DNA of 33,037 nucleotides from an uncultured Desulfuromonadales bacterium (GTDB taxonomy: Bacteria; Desulfobacterota; Desulfuromonadia; Desulfuromonadales; Trichloromonadaceae), in contig CALZIC010000009.1 in assembly GCA_945787285.1 (NCBI GenBank), forward strand, positions 1 to 33,037, given 5' to 3'. Positions 8,195-15,480 of the stretch are shown here, piece by piece. A program made the position numbers and the translations under genes. Numbering within the stretch: position 1 is the first letter of the stretch; every line of letters starts with the position of its first letter. The notes beneath the pieces are model-generated. The model did not search any database. It had not been told where the DNA came from and saw only the letters and a list, made by a program, of their open reading frames with translations.

Positions 8195-8548
8195 ATGGGA
8201 GATCATCGGGAGCTGCGCAAGGCCAAACGGGAACAATCGATATACTACCTTCAGGTGACGGATCGCGGAGGGGGAAAGACCGTTGGACGCCTGGTCGACT
8301 TGACCACTGAAGGGATCATGGTCGTCAGTGAAGGGCCCCTGGACCCGGAGGCTAACTATGGCCTGCAGATCACCCTTCCTCGAGAAATTGCCGGCGCCAC
8401 CGAGGTCGAATTCGACGCCCAATGCCGCTGGTGCCGGCCGGCGGCGAATCCAGATTATTTCGACTCCGGGCTTCAGGTCCTTGATATCTCGCTGACCCAC
8501 CTTTCCAGGTTGGAACTGTTGATCAAGTATTTCTCTTTTTCGGGTTAG
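8195..8548 (+). CDS. Single-domain PilZ protein (probable c-di-GMP receptor)
   Basis: A 117-residue protein consisting of one PilZ domain. The c-di-GMP binding signature is present as R8-xxx-R12 (RKAKR) and, 23 residues later, D35-L-T-T-E-G40. The latter follows the usual D/N-x-S-x-x-G pattern with Thr in place of Ser. PilZ proteins change partner activity when they bind c-di-GMP, often in motility or exopolysaccharide control, but no partner gene is adjacent. GGGAGG at 8183-8188 fixes the ATG at 8195; the frame is open further upstream but without a ribosome site. It is convergent with the AMMECR1 gene across a bidirectional terminator. Confidence 0.85.
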   Translation: MGDHRELRKAKREQSIYYLQVTDRGGGKTVGRLVDLTTEGIMVVSEGPLDPEANYGLQITLPREIAGATEVEFDAQCRWCRPAANPDYFDSGLQVLDISLTHLSRLELLIKYFSFSG

Positions 8549-8626
8549 TATCCATGATCGCTTCTGCTGCAATCGATGAACGCCTGCCATCGGATCTGGG
8601 CCTGATCGTCCGTGTCGGGTGCAAAT

Positions 8627-8663
8627 AAAAATGGGACATCCTGTAATGGACGTCCCATTTTTT
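8627..8663. terminator. Bidirectional terminator between PilZ and AMMECR1 genes
   Basis: An 11-bp stem, AAAAATGGGAC (8627-8637) with GTCCCATTTTT (8652-8662), has a further TCC/GGA pair inside. An A tract on one side and a T tract on the other let it stop transcription from both directions. The flanking genes converge here. Confidence 0.85.
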
Positions 8664-8694
8664 ATTCTGGAATGACGACAGACTGCAGTGGCGT

Positions 8695-9246
8695 TTACTT
8701 TTTGCCGAAGATCTGAGCGCTGAATATATAGATTTCCGCGTCCTCGGCAGCCCAGGCATCGGTGGGGAGGCCGGCCTTGACGCACGTCTGACGGAGGAAA
8801 GTCGTTCGGTCCCAGCCATGCTCTGTCGCCACCTGGGGAAGGAGTACTCCGCGGTAGTAGCTTTTCTCGATATATATCCCGTGTTTTCCGATCTCTATTT
8901 CTTCGATCGATTCAACCTTGTGCAGCGGTGAAAGGACCGAGATTTCGAGTGTAAAGTCCTCCAGGTCCTCGACCTTCATCGGGTAGAAGCGGGGGTCTTT
9001 GGATGCTGCGGCCCTGGCCATCACGGCGACCTCTTTGAAAAGCGGTGCCTCGGACTGGAAGTTTCCTATGCACCCGCGTAACTCTCCCTGCTGCTTGATG
9101 GTGACGAAGCAGCCGCTGCGGATGTTCAGGGCTTTTTCTTCGCGAGGTTCAATATACTCCTCACCGTTCTGGACATATGCGATAATCGCTTGCCGGGCAA
9201 TAGAGAGCAGGGCAGCTTTTTCTTTAGAAGTTAACTCCTGATCCAC
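8695..9246 (-). CDS. amrA: AMMECR1-domain protein (AmmeMemoRadiSam system protein A)
   Basis: A 183-residue protein made almost entirely of an AMMECR1 domain, with the family hallmark LRGCIG and conserved DPRF and ISVLSP motifs. Bacterial members are named protein A of the AmmeMemoRadiSam set, which in many genomes also has a Memo-like and a radical SAM protein; neither is in this window. The biochemical role is not settled. The frame is open to 9474. GTG at 9244-9246 has AGGAGG four bases upstream and gives an N-terminus (MDQELTSKEK) typical of the family. The ATG at 9277-9279 has no ribosome site. A good promoter lies at 9298-9326. Confidence 0.88.
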   Translation of the reverse strand: MDQELTSKEKAALLSIARQAIIAYVQNGEEYIEPREEKALNIRSGCFVTIKQQGELRGCIGNFQSEAPLFKEVAVMARAAASKDPRFYPMKVEDLEDFTLEISVLSPLHKVESIEEIEIGKHGIYIEKSYYRGVLLPQVATEHGWDRTTFLRQTCVKAGLPTDAWAAEDAEIYIFSAQIFGKK

Positions 9247-9297
9247 GTACCCTCCTGTATCTTTCGGCGTTGCGTTCATTTGGTCTAGAAACACCAC

Positions 9298-9326
9298 AAT
9301 ATAGTGTGAACGGCGGTGATTTTCAA
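9298..9326 (-). promoter_or_regulatory. Sigma-70-type promoter for the AMMECR1 gene
   Basis: On the minus strand, TTGAAA (9326-9321), a 17-base spacer and TATATT (9303-9298), each five of six consensus bases. Transcription would begin near 9291, leaving a leader of about 45 bases before the GTG start. Confidence 0.7.
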
Positions 9327-9765
9327 GTGGCAAATTGTGATGTCCGGTCGTTTTGGTCGATAACGCCGATGATACCTCTTTTTGAGGCCGGGGATTAAAC
9401 ACCCGTTGCAGCAGGTGCACATTACAGATTAGGGCGGGGAGGGACTCGAGTACATGTCCAGAGTGGGGCACCAATCAAAGGTCGGGCGAGAGCAAAGAAA
9501 TCGATTTGGCGCGTAGCGAAAAGGTTCTGCCTGATCGGGCAGGATCACTTTTTTGCCCTGAATCCCACTGGGGCCAAACGATAGAGAGGGAGACTATGGC
9601 TTCGCTGCGACAGCCTGAGATTGCGGCGTTCTTTATTTGTAAAATTGCACGAGATCAGTGTGTAAATGGGGCTTATTATTGCGAACTGCGGGTTGTCCTA
9701 GTACCATTTAACTTTGGTTAGTGTTTTTCGACGGGTTCTTGGGGAATGGCTTGCGAGGGATTCTA
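9327..9765. other. Intergenic stretch without a convincing gene
   Basis: About 440 bp between the AMMECR1 promoter and the LPP20-like gene. It holds a pair of overlapping hairpins with a T tract (9527-9554, listed separately). It also holds a 41-codon frame from ATG 9596 to 9721 with GGGAG three bases upstream, whose product has no recognisable feature. I do not call it a gene. No clear promoter for the downstream gene was found. Confidence 0.5.
9527..9554 (+). promoter_or_regulatory. Two mutually exclusive hairpins followed by a T tract
   Basis: CTGCC (9527-9531) can pair with GGCAG (9538-9542), or TGATC (9532-9536) can pair with GATCA (9543-9547). Each uses the other's loop, so only one can form. 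The second is followed by CTTTTTT. This could be an attenuator or a weak terminator. It lies about 210 bp upstream of the LPP20-like start. Confidence 0.3.
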
Positions 9766-10668
9766 TTGCGATATTCAAATCTCTGCTTTGGTCTGACTGT
9801 GCTGCTGATGTGGGGGTGCGCCGCGGTTTCACCGCCGAAATGGAGTCGCGGGGTTTTGCCGGGTCCTGAGCAGGGGGTTTTTGCCGCCGGCGTGGGGGTT
9901 GGGCAGGATCTTGAGTGGGCCAGGAAGCAGGCGATGGTGGAACTCTTCAAGGAGTTTCGCGGCAGGGGGGAGCGGGTTGGCAGCCTTGAGGCTGCAGGGA
10001 AGGTTGTCGAGACCTGGTATGACAGGAATCTGAATGCGCACTATGCCCTTGCGGTGATCGAAAACAAGGATGCCGAGAGCATGCTGAGCCAGAAAATAGA
10101 CGAGGCCGATCGGCAGATTTCGTTCGCGCTGTACGAAGCCTCGACAACACCCTGGCCGGTTCGGCAGTGGGGAGCCTACCTGCGGGCCGCGCAGGCCATT
10201 CCGAGGAGGAACGAGCTGACAGCCCAACTGACGGCCCTGTCGCCCTCGGCGACTGAGGGCAGGGTCCCTCAGCAGCGGTCGATGGTCCTCAGGCAGGCCG
10301 GTTCATCGGCTGCCCGGGTCGGAATGGAGATTCACATCGCGAATGACTGGGAAGGGCTGGTTAAGAAGGAACTGGTCAGGGCGTTAGCTGGCTATGGCGT
10401 TCGGCTGGTCCCCGCATTCGCCGCCAACTTTCAGTTGACCGGGACGGTCGTTGTGGATACCAGGGTCGACGACCTCGGTTTCCCGTGGTACCTCGTCTCA
10501 TGCCAAATCAAAGCGAAAACCGCAGAGGGATATTCGCTTGAAGTTCCACCCGCACGGGTCGGCAGGAAGCTGATGGCAGGTCTCGAAGCTGAAAGGGAGG
10601 CCCGTAGAGAACTGGGGATAATGCTGGCCGACCGGATTCTGGAGCAGGTTGCCGGCGGCACGCGATAG
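9766..10668 (+). CDS. LPP20-like putative lipoprotein
   Basis: A 300-residue exported protein. A short N-terminus and a hydrophobic stretch lead to Cys18 in LLMWGC, which resembles a lipobox although Trp at position -2 is unusual. Residues about 35-115 (FAAGVGVG, then QAMVELF and YALAVIE) resemble the LPP20 lipoprotein domain, whose function is poorly known. The C-terminal 110 residues form a mixed alpha-beta region that I do not recognise. The frame extends up to a GTG at 9721 without a ribosome site. TTG at 9766 has GAGGGA five bases upstream and gives a compact signal peptide, so I chose it. It stands alone and ends at a strong bidirectional terminator. Confidence 0.65.
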   Translation: MRYSNLCFGLTVLLMWGCAAVSPPKWSRGVLPGPEQGVFAAGVGVGQDLEWARKQAMVELFKEFRGRGERVGSLEAAGKVVETWYDRNLNAHYALAVIENKDAESMLSQKIDEADRQISFALYEASTTPWPVRQWGAYLRAAQAIPRRNELTAQLTALSPSATEGRVPQQRSMVLRQAGSSAARVGMEIHIANDWEGLVKKELVRALAGYGVRLVPAFAANFQLTGTVVVDTRVDDLGFPWYLVSCQIKAKTAEGYSLEVPPARVGRKLMAGLEAEREARRELGIMLADRILEQVAGGTR

Positions 10669-10707
10669 AGCAACGCTTTTCTTATATCGATGGCGAGTCA
10701 CATAAAA

Positions 10708-10746
10708 AGGGGCCTCCGGTGTGTTTTCCGGGGGCCCCTGATTTTT
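10708..10746. terminator. Bidirectional terminator
   Basis: A 12-bp stem including one T-G pair runs from A10708 to G10719 against C10728 to T10739, around the loop TGTGTTTT. GATTTTT follows it and AAAAA precedes it. It serves the convergent LPP20-like and zinc-ribbon genes. Confidence 0.85.
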
Positions 10747-10808
10747 CAGGGATGCGTATGAAGAGGGCTGAGCCACATCGATATTAAATTTTCAGAGGTG
10801 GGGAGTTT

Positions 10809-10976
10809 TCAGTGGTTGACGGCCGCCTGCGCAACAGTGTGAATGATGATGGAGCGTTGCCCTTTTCTGGTCCATACCGCACCGCATTCGCCGCATTCTT
10901 GAAGATTCTCCGCAAAACCGTCCGAATGGGTATCGACTTCCACGTGAGTTTTGTTTTTACAGATGGGACACTCCAT
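10809..10976 (-). CDS. Zinc-ribbon miniprotein
   Basis: A 55-residue protein with two CxxC knuckles, Cys3-X2-Cys6 and Cys28-X2-Cys31, the second as CGECGAVW. This spacing is typical of a zinc ribbon that binds one Zn2+. The tail after residue 40 has no recognisable motif. The role is unknown; such small ribbons may bind nucleic acid or protein. The open frame reaches 11060, but ATG 10974-10976 has AAGGAG seven bases upstream and places the first knuckle right at the N-terminus, as usual for these proteins. It has its own promoter (11040-11068) and shares a terminator with the LPP20-like gene. Confidence 0.75.
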   Translation of the reverse strand: MECPICKNKTHVEVDTHSDGFAENLQECGECGAVWTRKGQRSIIIHTVAQAAVNH

Positions 10977-11039
10977 CTCTGTTCTCCTTTTCCTTCTTGT
11001 GGTTAGTGAATTCGGGATGGTTTTAAGAACTTGCATATG

Positions 11040-11068
11040 ACTATACCCCTCTCTTTTCATTTAAACAA
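11040..11068 (-). promoter_or_regulatory. Promoter for the zinc-ribbon gene
   Basis: On the minus strand, TTGTTT (11068-11063), 17 bases, then TATAGT (11045-11040). The -10 matches five of six bases and the -35 only three. It gives a leader of about 60 bases before the AAGGAG ribosome site. Confidence 0.5.
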
Positions 11069-11496
11069 GGGTGAAAGTTGAGAAAAGTCTGCCAAAACAA
11101 TATGTTACATGTTTATCTGTTTTGCTGTGTAGATCGTTTGTTGATAGCCTTTTTGGATCTGTGCTGTTTACGTATACGGTAAACATTTCAACATATGGTA
11201 ATCGTGAAGGTTTTTCATAAATAAACCACCATTATAGAAACTACATAAAAATATGAGGGTATGGCAGGCAGTAAGGGAATAAAAAATCATCAGGGCACAG
11301 ATGGGGTTGTTTTGTAACAAGGTTATGTATTGTCTGGATCGGTGAGAATTGGTCGGGCAAGAGTGCAAGCCATTGACCTGGATGGGCGTTCAATGAGTCA
11401 CCGACGAACCGGCGGGTGCGTCTCAGGTTTGTCGACCCACTCGTTCAGGTGGGACGCGTTCACATTTTACCGCCCCGATAGCACGGGGTCAGGTAC
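11069..11496. other. AT-rich and structured intergenic region
   Basis: No gene is supported here. The left part (about 11090-11330) is clearly AT-rich against the GC-rich surroundings and contains an inverted repeat, TGTTTAC at 11165-11171 with GTAAACA at 11179-11185. The right part (about 11380-11490) is GC-rich and can form nested hairpins. These include CCCAC/GTGGG near 11436-11453, a flanking GCGT/ACGC, and CCCCG/CGGGG at 11473-11488. Short frames across it give low-complexity products without a ribosome site. Confidence 0.5.
11165..11185. promoter_or_regulatory. Inverted repeat, possible operator
   Basis: Perfect 7-bp arms TGTTTAC and GTAAACA are separated by GTATACG, whose core GTATAC is itself palindromic. 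The 21-bp symmetry fits a dimeric repressor site. It lies about 100 bp upstream of the zinc-ribbon promoter and 310 bp past the end of typA, so the regulated gene is not obvious. Confidence 0.35.
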
Positions 11497-11523
11497 AAAA
11501 AAAGCCCCGGAGACCGGGGCTTT
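11497..11523. terminator. Terminator of typA (works best on the minus strand)
   Basis: A 10-bp stem, AAAGCCCCGG (11501-11510) with CCGGGGCTTT (11514-11523), has the tight loop AGA. On the minus strand it is followed by seven T, about 30 bp after the typA stop. On the plus strand only TTTT follows. Confidence 0.85.
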
Positions 11524-11554
11524 TATGTATTGCTGTCAGATTATCGCGTAAAAA

Positions 11555-13372
11555 CTATTTGCGGGATTTCTCCGCCTTCTTGCGATCGTTGGCGTCAAGG
11601 TACCGCTTGCGCAGGCGAATCGACTTGGGGGTAACTTCAACCAGTTCGTCATCGGCGATGTATTCGAGGGCCTGCTCCAGGGAGAGGATGGTCGGCGGCG
11701 AGCACTTGGTCGACTCGTCGGTTCCCGATGAGCGGACGTTGGTGAGCTTCTTGCCGCGGCAGGCGTTGACCACCAGGTCGTTGTCCTTGGCGTGCTGGCC
11801 GATGATCATCCCCTCGTAGACGGGGGTGCCGGCAGAGAGGAAGAGGATGCCGCGGTCCTGCAGGTTGAAGAGGGAATAGCCGACCGTATCCCCGCTGTCG
11901 ACGGAGATGAGTACGCCGTTCTTGCGTCCCGTTATGGGGCCCTTATAGGGGGCGTATTCGTGAAAGGTGTGGTTCATGACGCCTGTGCCGCGGGTGTCGG
12001 TCAGAAACTCGGTACGGAAACCGATCAGACCACGTGCCGGAATGACGAACTCGATGCGGTTGGTGCCGTCCATAGGCTGCATGGAAACCATTTCCGCCTT
12101 GCGGGTGCCGAGCTTCTCGATGACCGTCCCCTGGTGTTCCTCGGGAACATCGACGACCAGGTATTCCATCGGCTCGCAGTTGACGCCGTCGACGTCGCGG
12201 AAGATGACCTCGGGCTTGGATACCGAGAGTTCGAAGCCTTCGCGGCGCATATTTTCAATGAGGATCGAAAGGTGCAGTTCTCCGCGTCCGGAAACCTTGA
12301 AGGTGTCGGTGTTGTCCGTGTCTTCGACCCGCAGCGACACGTTGGTGCGAAGCTCTTTGGTCAACCGGTCGCGGATGTTGCGGCTGGTGACGAATTTCCC
12401 TTCTTTTCCGGCAAAGGGAGAGTCGCTGACCATGAAGTTCATCGACAGGGTCGGCTGGTCGATGGCGAGGTAGGGGAGGGCGACAGGATTGGTCGCCGAG
12501 GCGAGAGTTTCGCCGATGCTGATCTCATCGAAACCGGCAATCGTCACGATGTCGCCGGCAACAGCACTTTCGACCTCAATCTGGTTGAAACCCTCGTAGC
12601 CGAGCAGTTTGCTGATGCGGCACTTGGTGGTCTTGCCTTCCTTGTCGATGTGGGCAACGGTTTCCCCTGCCTTGACGGTGCCGTTGGCGATCCTTCCGGT
12701 GGCAATGCGCCCGATGTAATCGTTGTAGGCGATGGTGGTGACCAGCATCTGGAAGGGGGCGTCGACGTCTGCTACCGGTGGTGCTACCCTCTCGGCGATC
12801 ATTTTGAAGAGAGGCTCCAGGTTGTCGGATTCCTCTTCCAGTTCGCGTTTGGCGTAACCGTTCTTGGCGCTGGCATAGACGATGGGAAAGTCAAGCTGCT
12901 CCTCATCGGCATTCAGTTCGCAGAACAGGTCGAAAACCATATCAACCACGGCTTCGGGGCGCGCACCGGGACGGTCGATCTTGTTGATGACGACAATCGG
13001 CTTGATGCCCAAATCGAGAGACTTTTTGAGCACGAAGCGGGTCTGCGGCATCGGGCCGTCAAAGGCGTCGACCAGCAGCAGCACCGAGTCGACCATTTTC
13101 AGGATACGCTCGACTTCGCCGCCGAAGTCGGCATGGCCCGGGGTGTCGACGATGTTGATTTTGAGCCCGTTGTGATGAATCGACAGGTTTTTGGAAAGGA
13201 TGGTAATGCCGCGCTCTTTTTCAAGATCGTTGCTGTCCATCACCCTCTCGGTAATGACCTGGTTATCCCGGAAAATGCCGGACTGCATGAGCATGGCGTC
13301 GACCAGGGTGGTTTTTCCGTGGTCAACGTGGGCGATAATAGCGATGTTCGTGTCGGCCGTATGTTTTGCCAA
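11555..13372 (-). CDS. typA: Ribosome-associated GTPase TypA/BipA
   Basis: A 605-residue translational GTPase (E. coli BipA has 607) that binds the ribosome and assists 50S assembly and stress or cold adaptation. The P-loop AHVDHGKTT is at residues 14-22. It is followed by ERGITI (switch I), VDTPGHADF (G3) and NKID (G4), then EF-G-like domains and the TypA-specific C-terminus ([15 protein letters not shown]). The frame is open another 34 codons to an ATG at 13474, but that start has no ribosome site and adds a hydrophobic stretch not seen in the family. TTG at 13370-13372, with GGTGG seven bases upstream, gives the normal N-terminus [19 protein letters not shown]. It is divergent from the M48 peptidase gene. 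Confidence 0.95.
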   Translation of the reverse strand: MAKHTADTNIAIIAHVDHGKTTLVDAMLMQSGIFRDNQVITERVMDSNDLEKERGITILSKNLSIHHNGLKINIVDTPGHADFGGEVERILKMVDSVLLLVDAFDGPMPQTRFVLKKSLDLGIKPIVVINKIDRPGARPEAVVDMVFDLFCELNADEEQLDFPIVYASAKNGYAKRELEEESDNLEPLFKMIAERVAPPVADVDAPFQMLVTTIAYNDYIGRIATGRIANGTVKAGETVAHIDKEGKTTKCRISKLLGYEGFNQIEVESAVAGDIVTIAGFDEISIGETLASATNPVALPYLAIDQPTLSMNFMVSDSPFAGKEGKFVTSRNIRDRLTKELRTNVSLRVEDTDNTDTFKVSGRGELHLSILIENMRREGFELSVSKPEVIFRDVDGVNCEPMEYLVVDVPEEHQGTVIEKLGTRKAEMVSMQPMDGTNRIEFVIPARGLIGFRTEFLTDTRGTGVMNHTFHEYAPYKGPITGRKNGVLISVDSGDTVGYSLFNLQDRGILFLSAGTPVYEGMIIGQHAKDNDLVVNACRGKKLTNVRSSGTDESTKCSPPTILSLEQALEYIADDELVEVTPKSIRLRKRYLDANDRKKAEKSRK

Positions 13373-13482
13373 AACCTTACCACCATAAAGCAAAATAACC
13401 ACAAAGGCTAGAAAAAAGATGGCGAGGATGAAAACTTGTCTTTGCGACTCGCGGGCGGAGCGAAGGGCTGGCATAATTAGAA

Positions 13483-13511
13483 TTGACGGAAGGTCCCATT
13501 TCTGGTAGCAG
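13483..13511 (+). promoter_or_regulatory. Possible promoter for the M48 peptidase operon
   Basis: TTGACG (13483-13488), 17 bases, then TAGCAG (13506-13511). The -35 is good but the -10 is poor (three of six). It lies 25 bp upstream of the chosen ATG, between the divergent typA and M48 genes. Confidence 0.3.
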
Positions 13512-13535
13512 ATGTCCTCAATGGAGGTTGTCCCG

Positions 13536-14846
13536 ATGCGTACTTCTTATTTCAGCCACATAGTCTGTTCCCTGCTTCTTCTTTTGCTTCTGGCCGGCTG
13601 TGCAGTTAATCCCGTGACCGGCAAGAGGGAGCTGTCGCTTTTTCAGGTGACGGATGCGCAGGAAGTGGAGCTTGGAAAAAAATCGTTTCCCAGCGCCCTG
13701 CAGCAGATGGGGGGCGCCTATCCAGAGGCCAGGCTCGAATCCTACGTGCAGGCCGTAGGTGCCAAGCTGGCGCAGTACAGTTCCCGTCCCGCACTGCCCT
13801 GGAGTTTTAAGGTCGTCAACGATTCATCGCCCAACGCCTTTGCCGTCCCTGGCGGGTACATCGCCATCTCCCGAGGACTGCTGGTTAATCTTGAAAATGA
13901 GGCTCAGCTTGCCGCTGTTCTCGGTCATGAGGTCGCCCATGTCGATGCCCGCCATTCGGTGCAGGGAATGCAGAGGGGGGCGTTGCTCGATGCCACCCTG
14001 GCCATTGTCTCCGGGGTGACCGGAGAGAGTGCCTACGGACCCCTGACCCGGCAGGCCAGCGAGTTTGCAGCCGGAATGCTCGACCGTTCCTACAGTCGGG
14101 AGCAGGAGCGGGAGTCTGACCGGATCGGTATCGATTACATGGTTCGCGCCGGGTACAACCCGCAAGGGGCGGTGCAGCTCCAGGAATTCTTTTATCGCAA
14201 GCTCGAGGGGGGATCTGACCCGAGCTGGGTGACTGGCCTTTTTCGCACCCACCCTTTTTCGAAGGAACGCCTCGAGGCCAACAGGGCGTATATTGCCAGC
14301 CGCTATGCCGGAGTGGCGGCCGACCCGGGAGCTCGACTCAACGGTTCTGCGTTGAAGGGCGCTATTGCCGAATTGGACAAGACTTCGGAGGGGTATGATC
14401 TTTACGACGAAGCGCGCCGCCTTGAAGGTCAGGGAAACCTGTCGGCCGCCGTCGCAGCCTATCTTCAGGCAGCGGCTGCGGCTCCGGACCAGGCCCTGAT
14501 CCTTACCGGCCTGGGAACGGCCTACCTGAAATCCGGAGATGTCCGCTCGGCACGTCTTCATCTGGCCAAGGCGGTTCAGCTAGACCCGAACTATTACAAT
14601 TCCCGTCTCGGCCTGGGCTACATCTACCTGCAGCAGGAAAACGCCCAGGAGGCGGTTGGCCAGCTTGAAAAGAGCATGACCCTTCTTCCGACCCTGCAGG
14701 GAGCCTACCTTCTGGCGGAAGGGTATGAGGGGGTAGGGAGGCAGAATGATGCCCTGGCTCTTTACCGGCAGGTTGCCGAGGCCGATCCCCGGGGCAAGCT
14801 CGGTCAGGCCGCTGCCCGGCGGATTAATGCACTGGAGGGTCGATGA
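13536..14846 (+). CDS. M48 family zinc metalloprotease lipoprotein with C-terminal TPRs
   Basis: A 436-residue lipoprotein resembling BepA/LoiP-type periplasmic quality-control proteases. The signal peptide ends in LLAGC (Cys22), followed by the NPVTGKRELSL segment typical of this group. The zinc site is His131-Glu-Val-Ala-His135, with Glu191 of the ExxxD motif (E191-R-E-S-D195) as third ligand. From about residue 290 to the end there are TPR-like helices (GNLSAAVAAYLQAAA and similar), as in BepA, which bind outer-membrane substrates. ATG 13536 has GGAGG eight bases upstream; two earlier in-frame ATGs (13512, 13521) do not. Its stop overlaps the start region of the PH-domain gene, so the two are co-translated. 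Confidence 0.9.
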   Translation: MRTSYFSHIVCSLLLLLLLAGCAVNPVTGKRELSLFQVTDAQEVELGKKSFPSALQQMGGAYPEARLESYVQAVGAKLAQYSSRPALPWSFKVVNDSSPNAFAVPGGYIAISRGLLVNLENEAQLAAVLGHEVAHVDARHSVQGMQRGALLDATLAIVSGVTGESAYGPLTRQASEFAAGMLDRSYSREQERESDRIGIDYMVRAGYNPQGAVQLQEFFYRKLEGGSDPSWVTGLFRTHPFSKERLEANRAYIASRYAGVAADPGARLNGSALKGAIAELDKTSEGYDLYDEARRLEGQGNLSAAVAAYLQAAAAAPDQALILTGLGTAYLKSGDVRSARLHLAKAVQLDPNYYNSRLGLGYIYLQQENAQEAVGQLEKSMTLLPTLQGAYLLAEGYEGVGRQNDALALYRQVAEADPRGKLGQAAARRINALEGR

Positions 14847-15373
14847 TGGACTGGTCTGGTTACCTGGATGAATCGGAAATGATCCGCTGGGAGGGACGCC
14901 CCGCGCCCCGCGCCTTCACCTTTCGCAACTGGAAGCACTCGATGCTCGGGTTCCTGCTGCTTGTGCTGGCTCTTTACTGGGAGTCGGTCGGGCTTCAACT
15001 CAAGGCGGTTTACGATACGCCGCTGGTCTTCTGGGTGCCGATCCCCTTTGTGCTGGTCGGCCTGTACCTGGCGATCGGGCACCTTTTTCTTGCTCGGATC
15101 GAGTGGGAAAAAGTGTTTTACGCGGTTACCGACCGCAGGGTCCTGGTGCAGAAAGGGCTGTTTCGTTGCAGGGTAGAGCAGATGCCTCTCGATGATCTTG
15201 CCTATTTCAGGGTTCGGCCTTTAGGGGCGGAGCTTGGAACCGTTCATCTGTGCTCAGGTGGCGGCGAGCGCTCCCTGGTCGTTTCTTGTATCGAGTACCC
15301 CCGCCAGATGACCCGGCTATTGGAAGATGCTCTTGAGGCAAACGGCATCGACTGCACAATCCGCACGGTCTGA
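14846..15373 (+). CDS. Bacterial PH-domain (bPH2-like) membrane protein
   Basis: A 175-residue protein with two predicted membrane helices (about residues 32-50 and 60-80), then a C-terminal beta-rich region with the VTDRRVLVQKGLF motif typical of bacterial PH domains (DUF304/YdbT type). The function is unknown. Two ATGs, 14843 and 14846, stand side by side at the end of the M48 gene. GGAGG at 14834-14838 is four bases from the first and seven from the second, so the second is slightly preferred. The overlap with the protease stop implies translational coupling, and the two probably act in the same envelope process. A GC hairpin (CCGCACG 15361-15367 with CGTGCGG 15382-15388) spans the stop but lacks a T tract. 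Confidence 0.75.
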   Translation: MDWSGYLDESEMIRWEGRPAPRAFTFRNWKHSMLGFLLLVLALYWESVGLQLKAVYDTPLVFWVPIPFVLVGLYLAIGHLFLARIEWEKVFYAVTDRRVLVQKGLFRCRVEQMPLDDLAYFRVRPLGAELGTVHLCSGGGERSLVVSCIEYPRQMTRLLEDALEANGIDCTIRTV

Positions 15374-15404
15374 ATCACTCTCGTGCGGCCTGGTCCTTTA
15401 ACGT

Positions 15405-15434
15405 TTGACTTTACCCCCGCCGACTGAGTACACT
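15405..15434 (+). promoter_or_regulatory. Promoter for miaB
   Basis: TTGACT (15405-15410), 18 bases, then TACACT (15429-15434). The -35 matches five of six bases and the -10 four of six. It lies 47 bp upstream of the GTG start. Confidence 0.5.
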
Positions 15435-15480
15435 TTTCATTTAAAGTTAAACTTAAATCCAAAAAAAAGGAAGTTGTTGC

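Noticed and set aside
9596-9721. 41-codon open frame with GGGAG just upstream
   Set aside because: The spacing is only three bases, the product has no recognisable feature, and it lies in a region that otherwise looks like an untranslated leader.
11400-11470. Possible c-di-GMP riboswitch, because of a GGGACGC segment after a hairpin
   Set aside because: The conserved CACGCA...GGGCAAACC part and a GAAA tetraloop are missing, and no gene follows on that strand within 2 kb.
11330-11551. 73-codon plus-strand open frame
   Set aside because: It runs through hairpins and the typA terminator, has no ribosome site and gives low-complexity sequence.
13373-13474. N-terminal extension of TypA encoding a hydrophobic helix
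   Set aside because: The frame is open to an ATG at 13474, but that start has no ribosome site. The TTG at 13372 gives the standard family N-terminus and near-standard length (605 residues).
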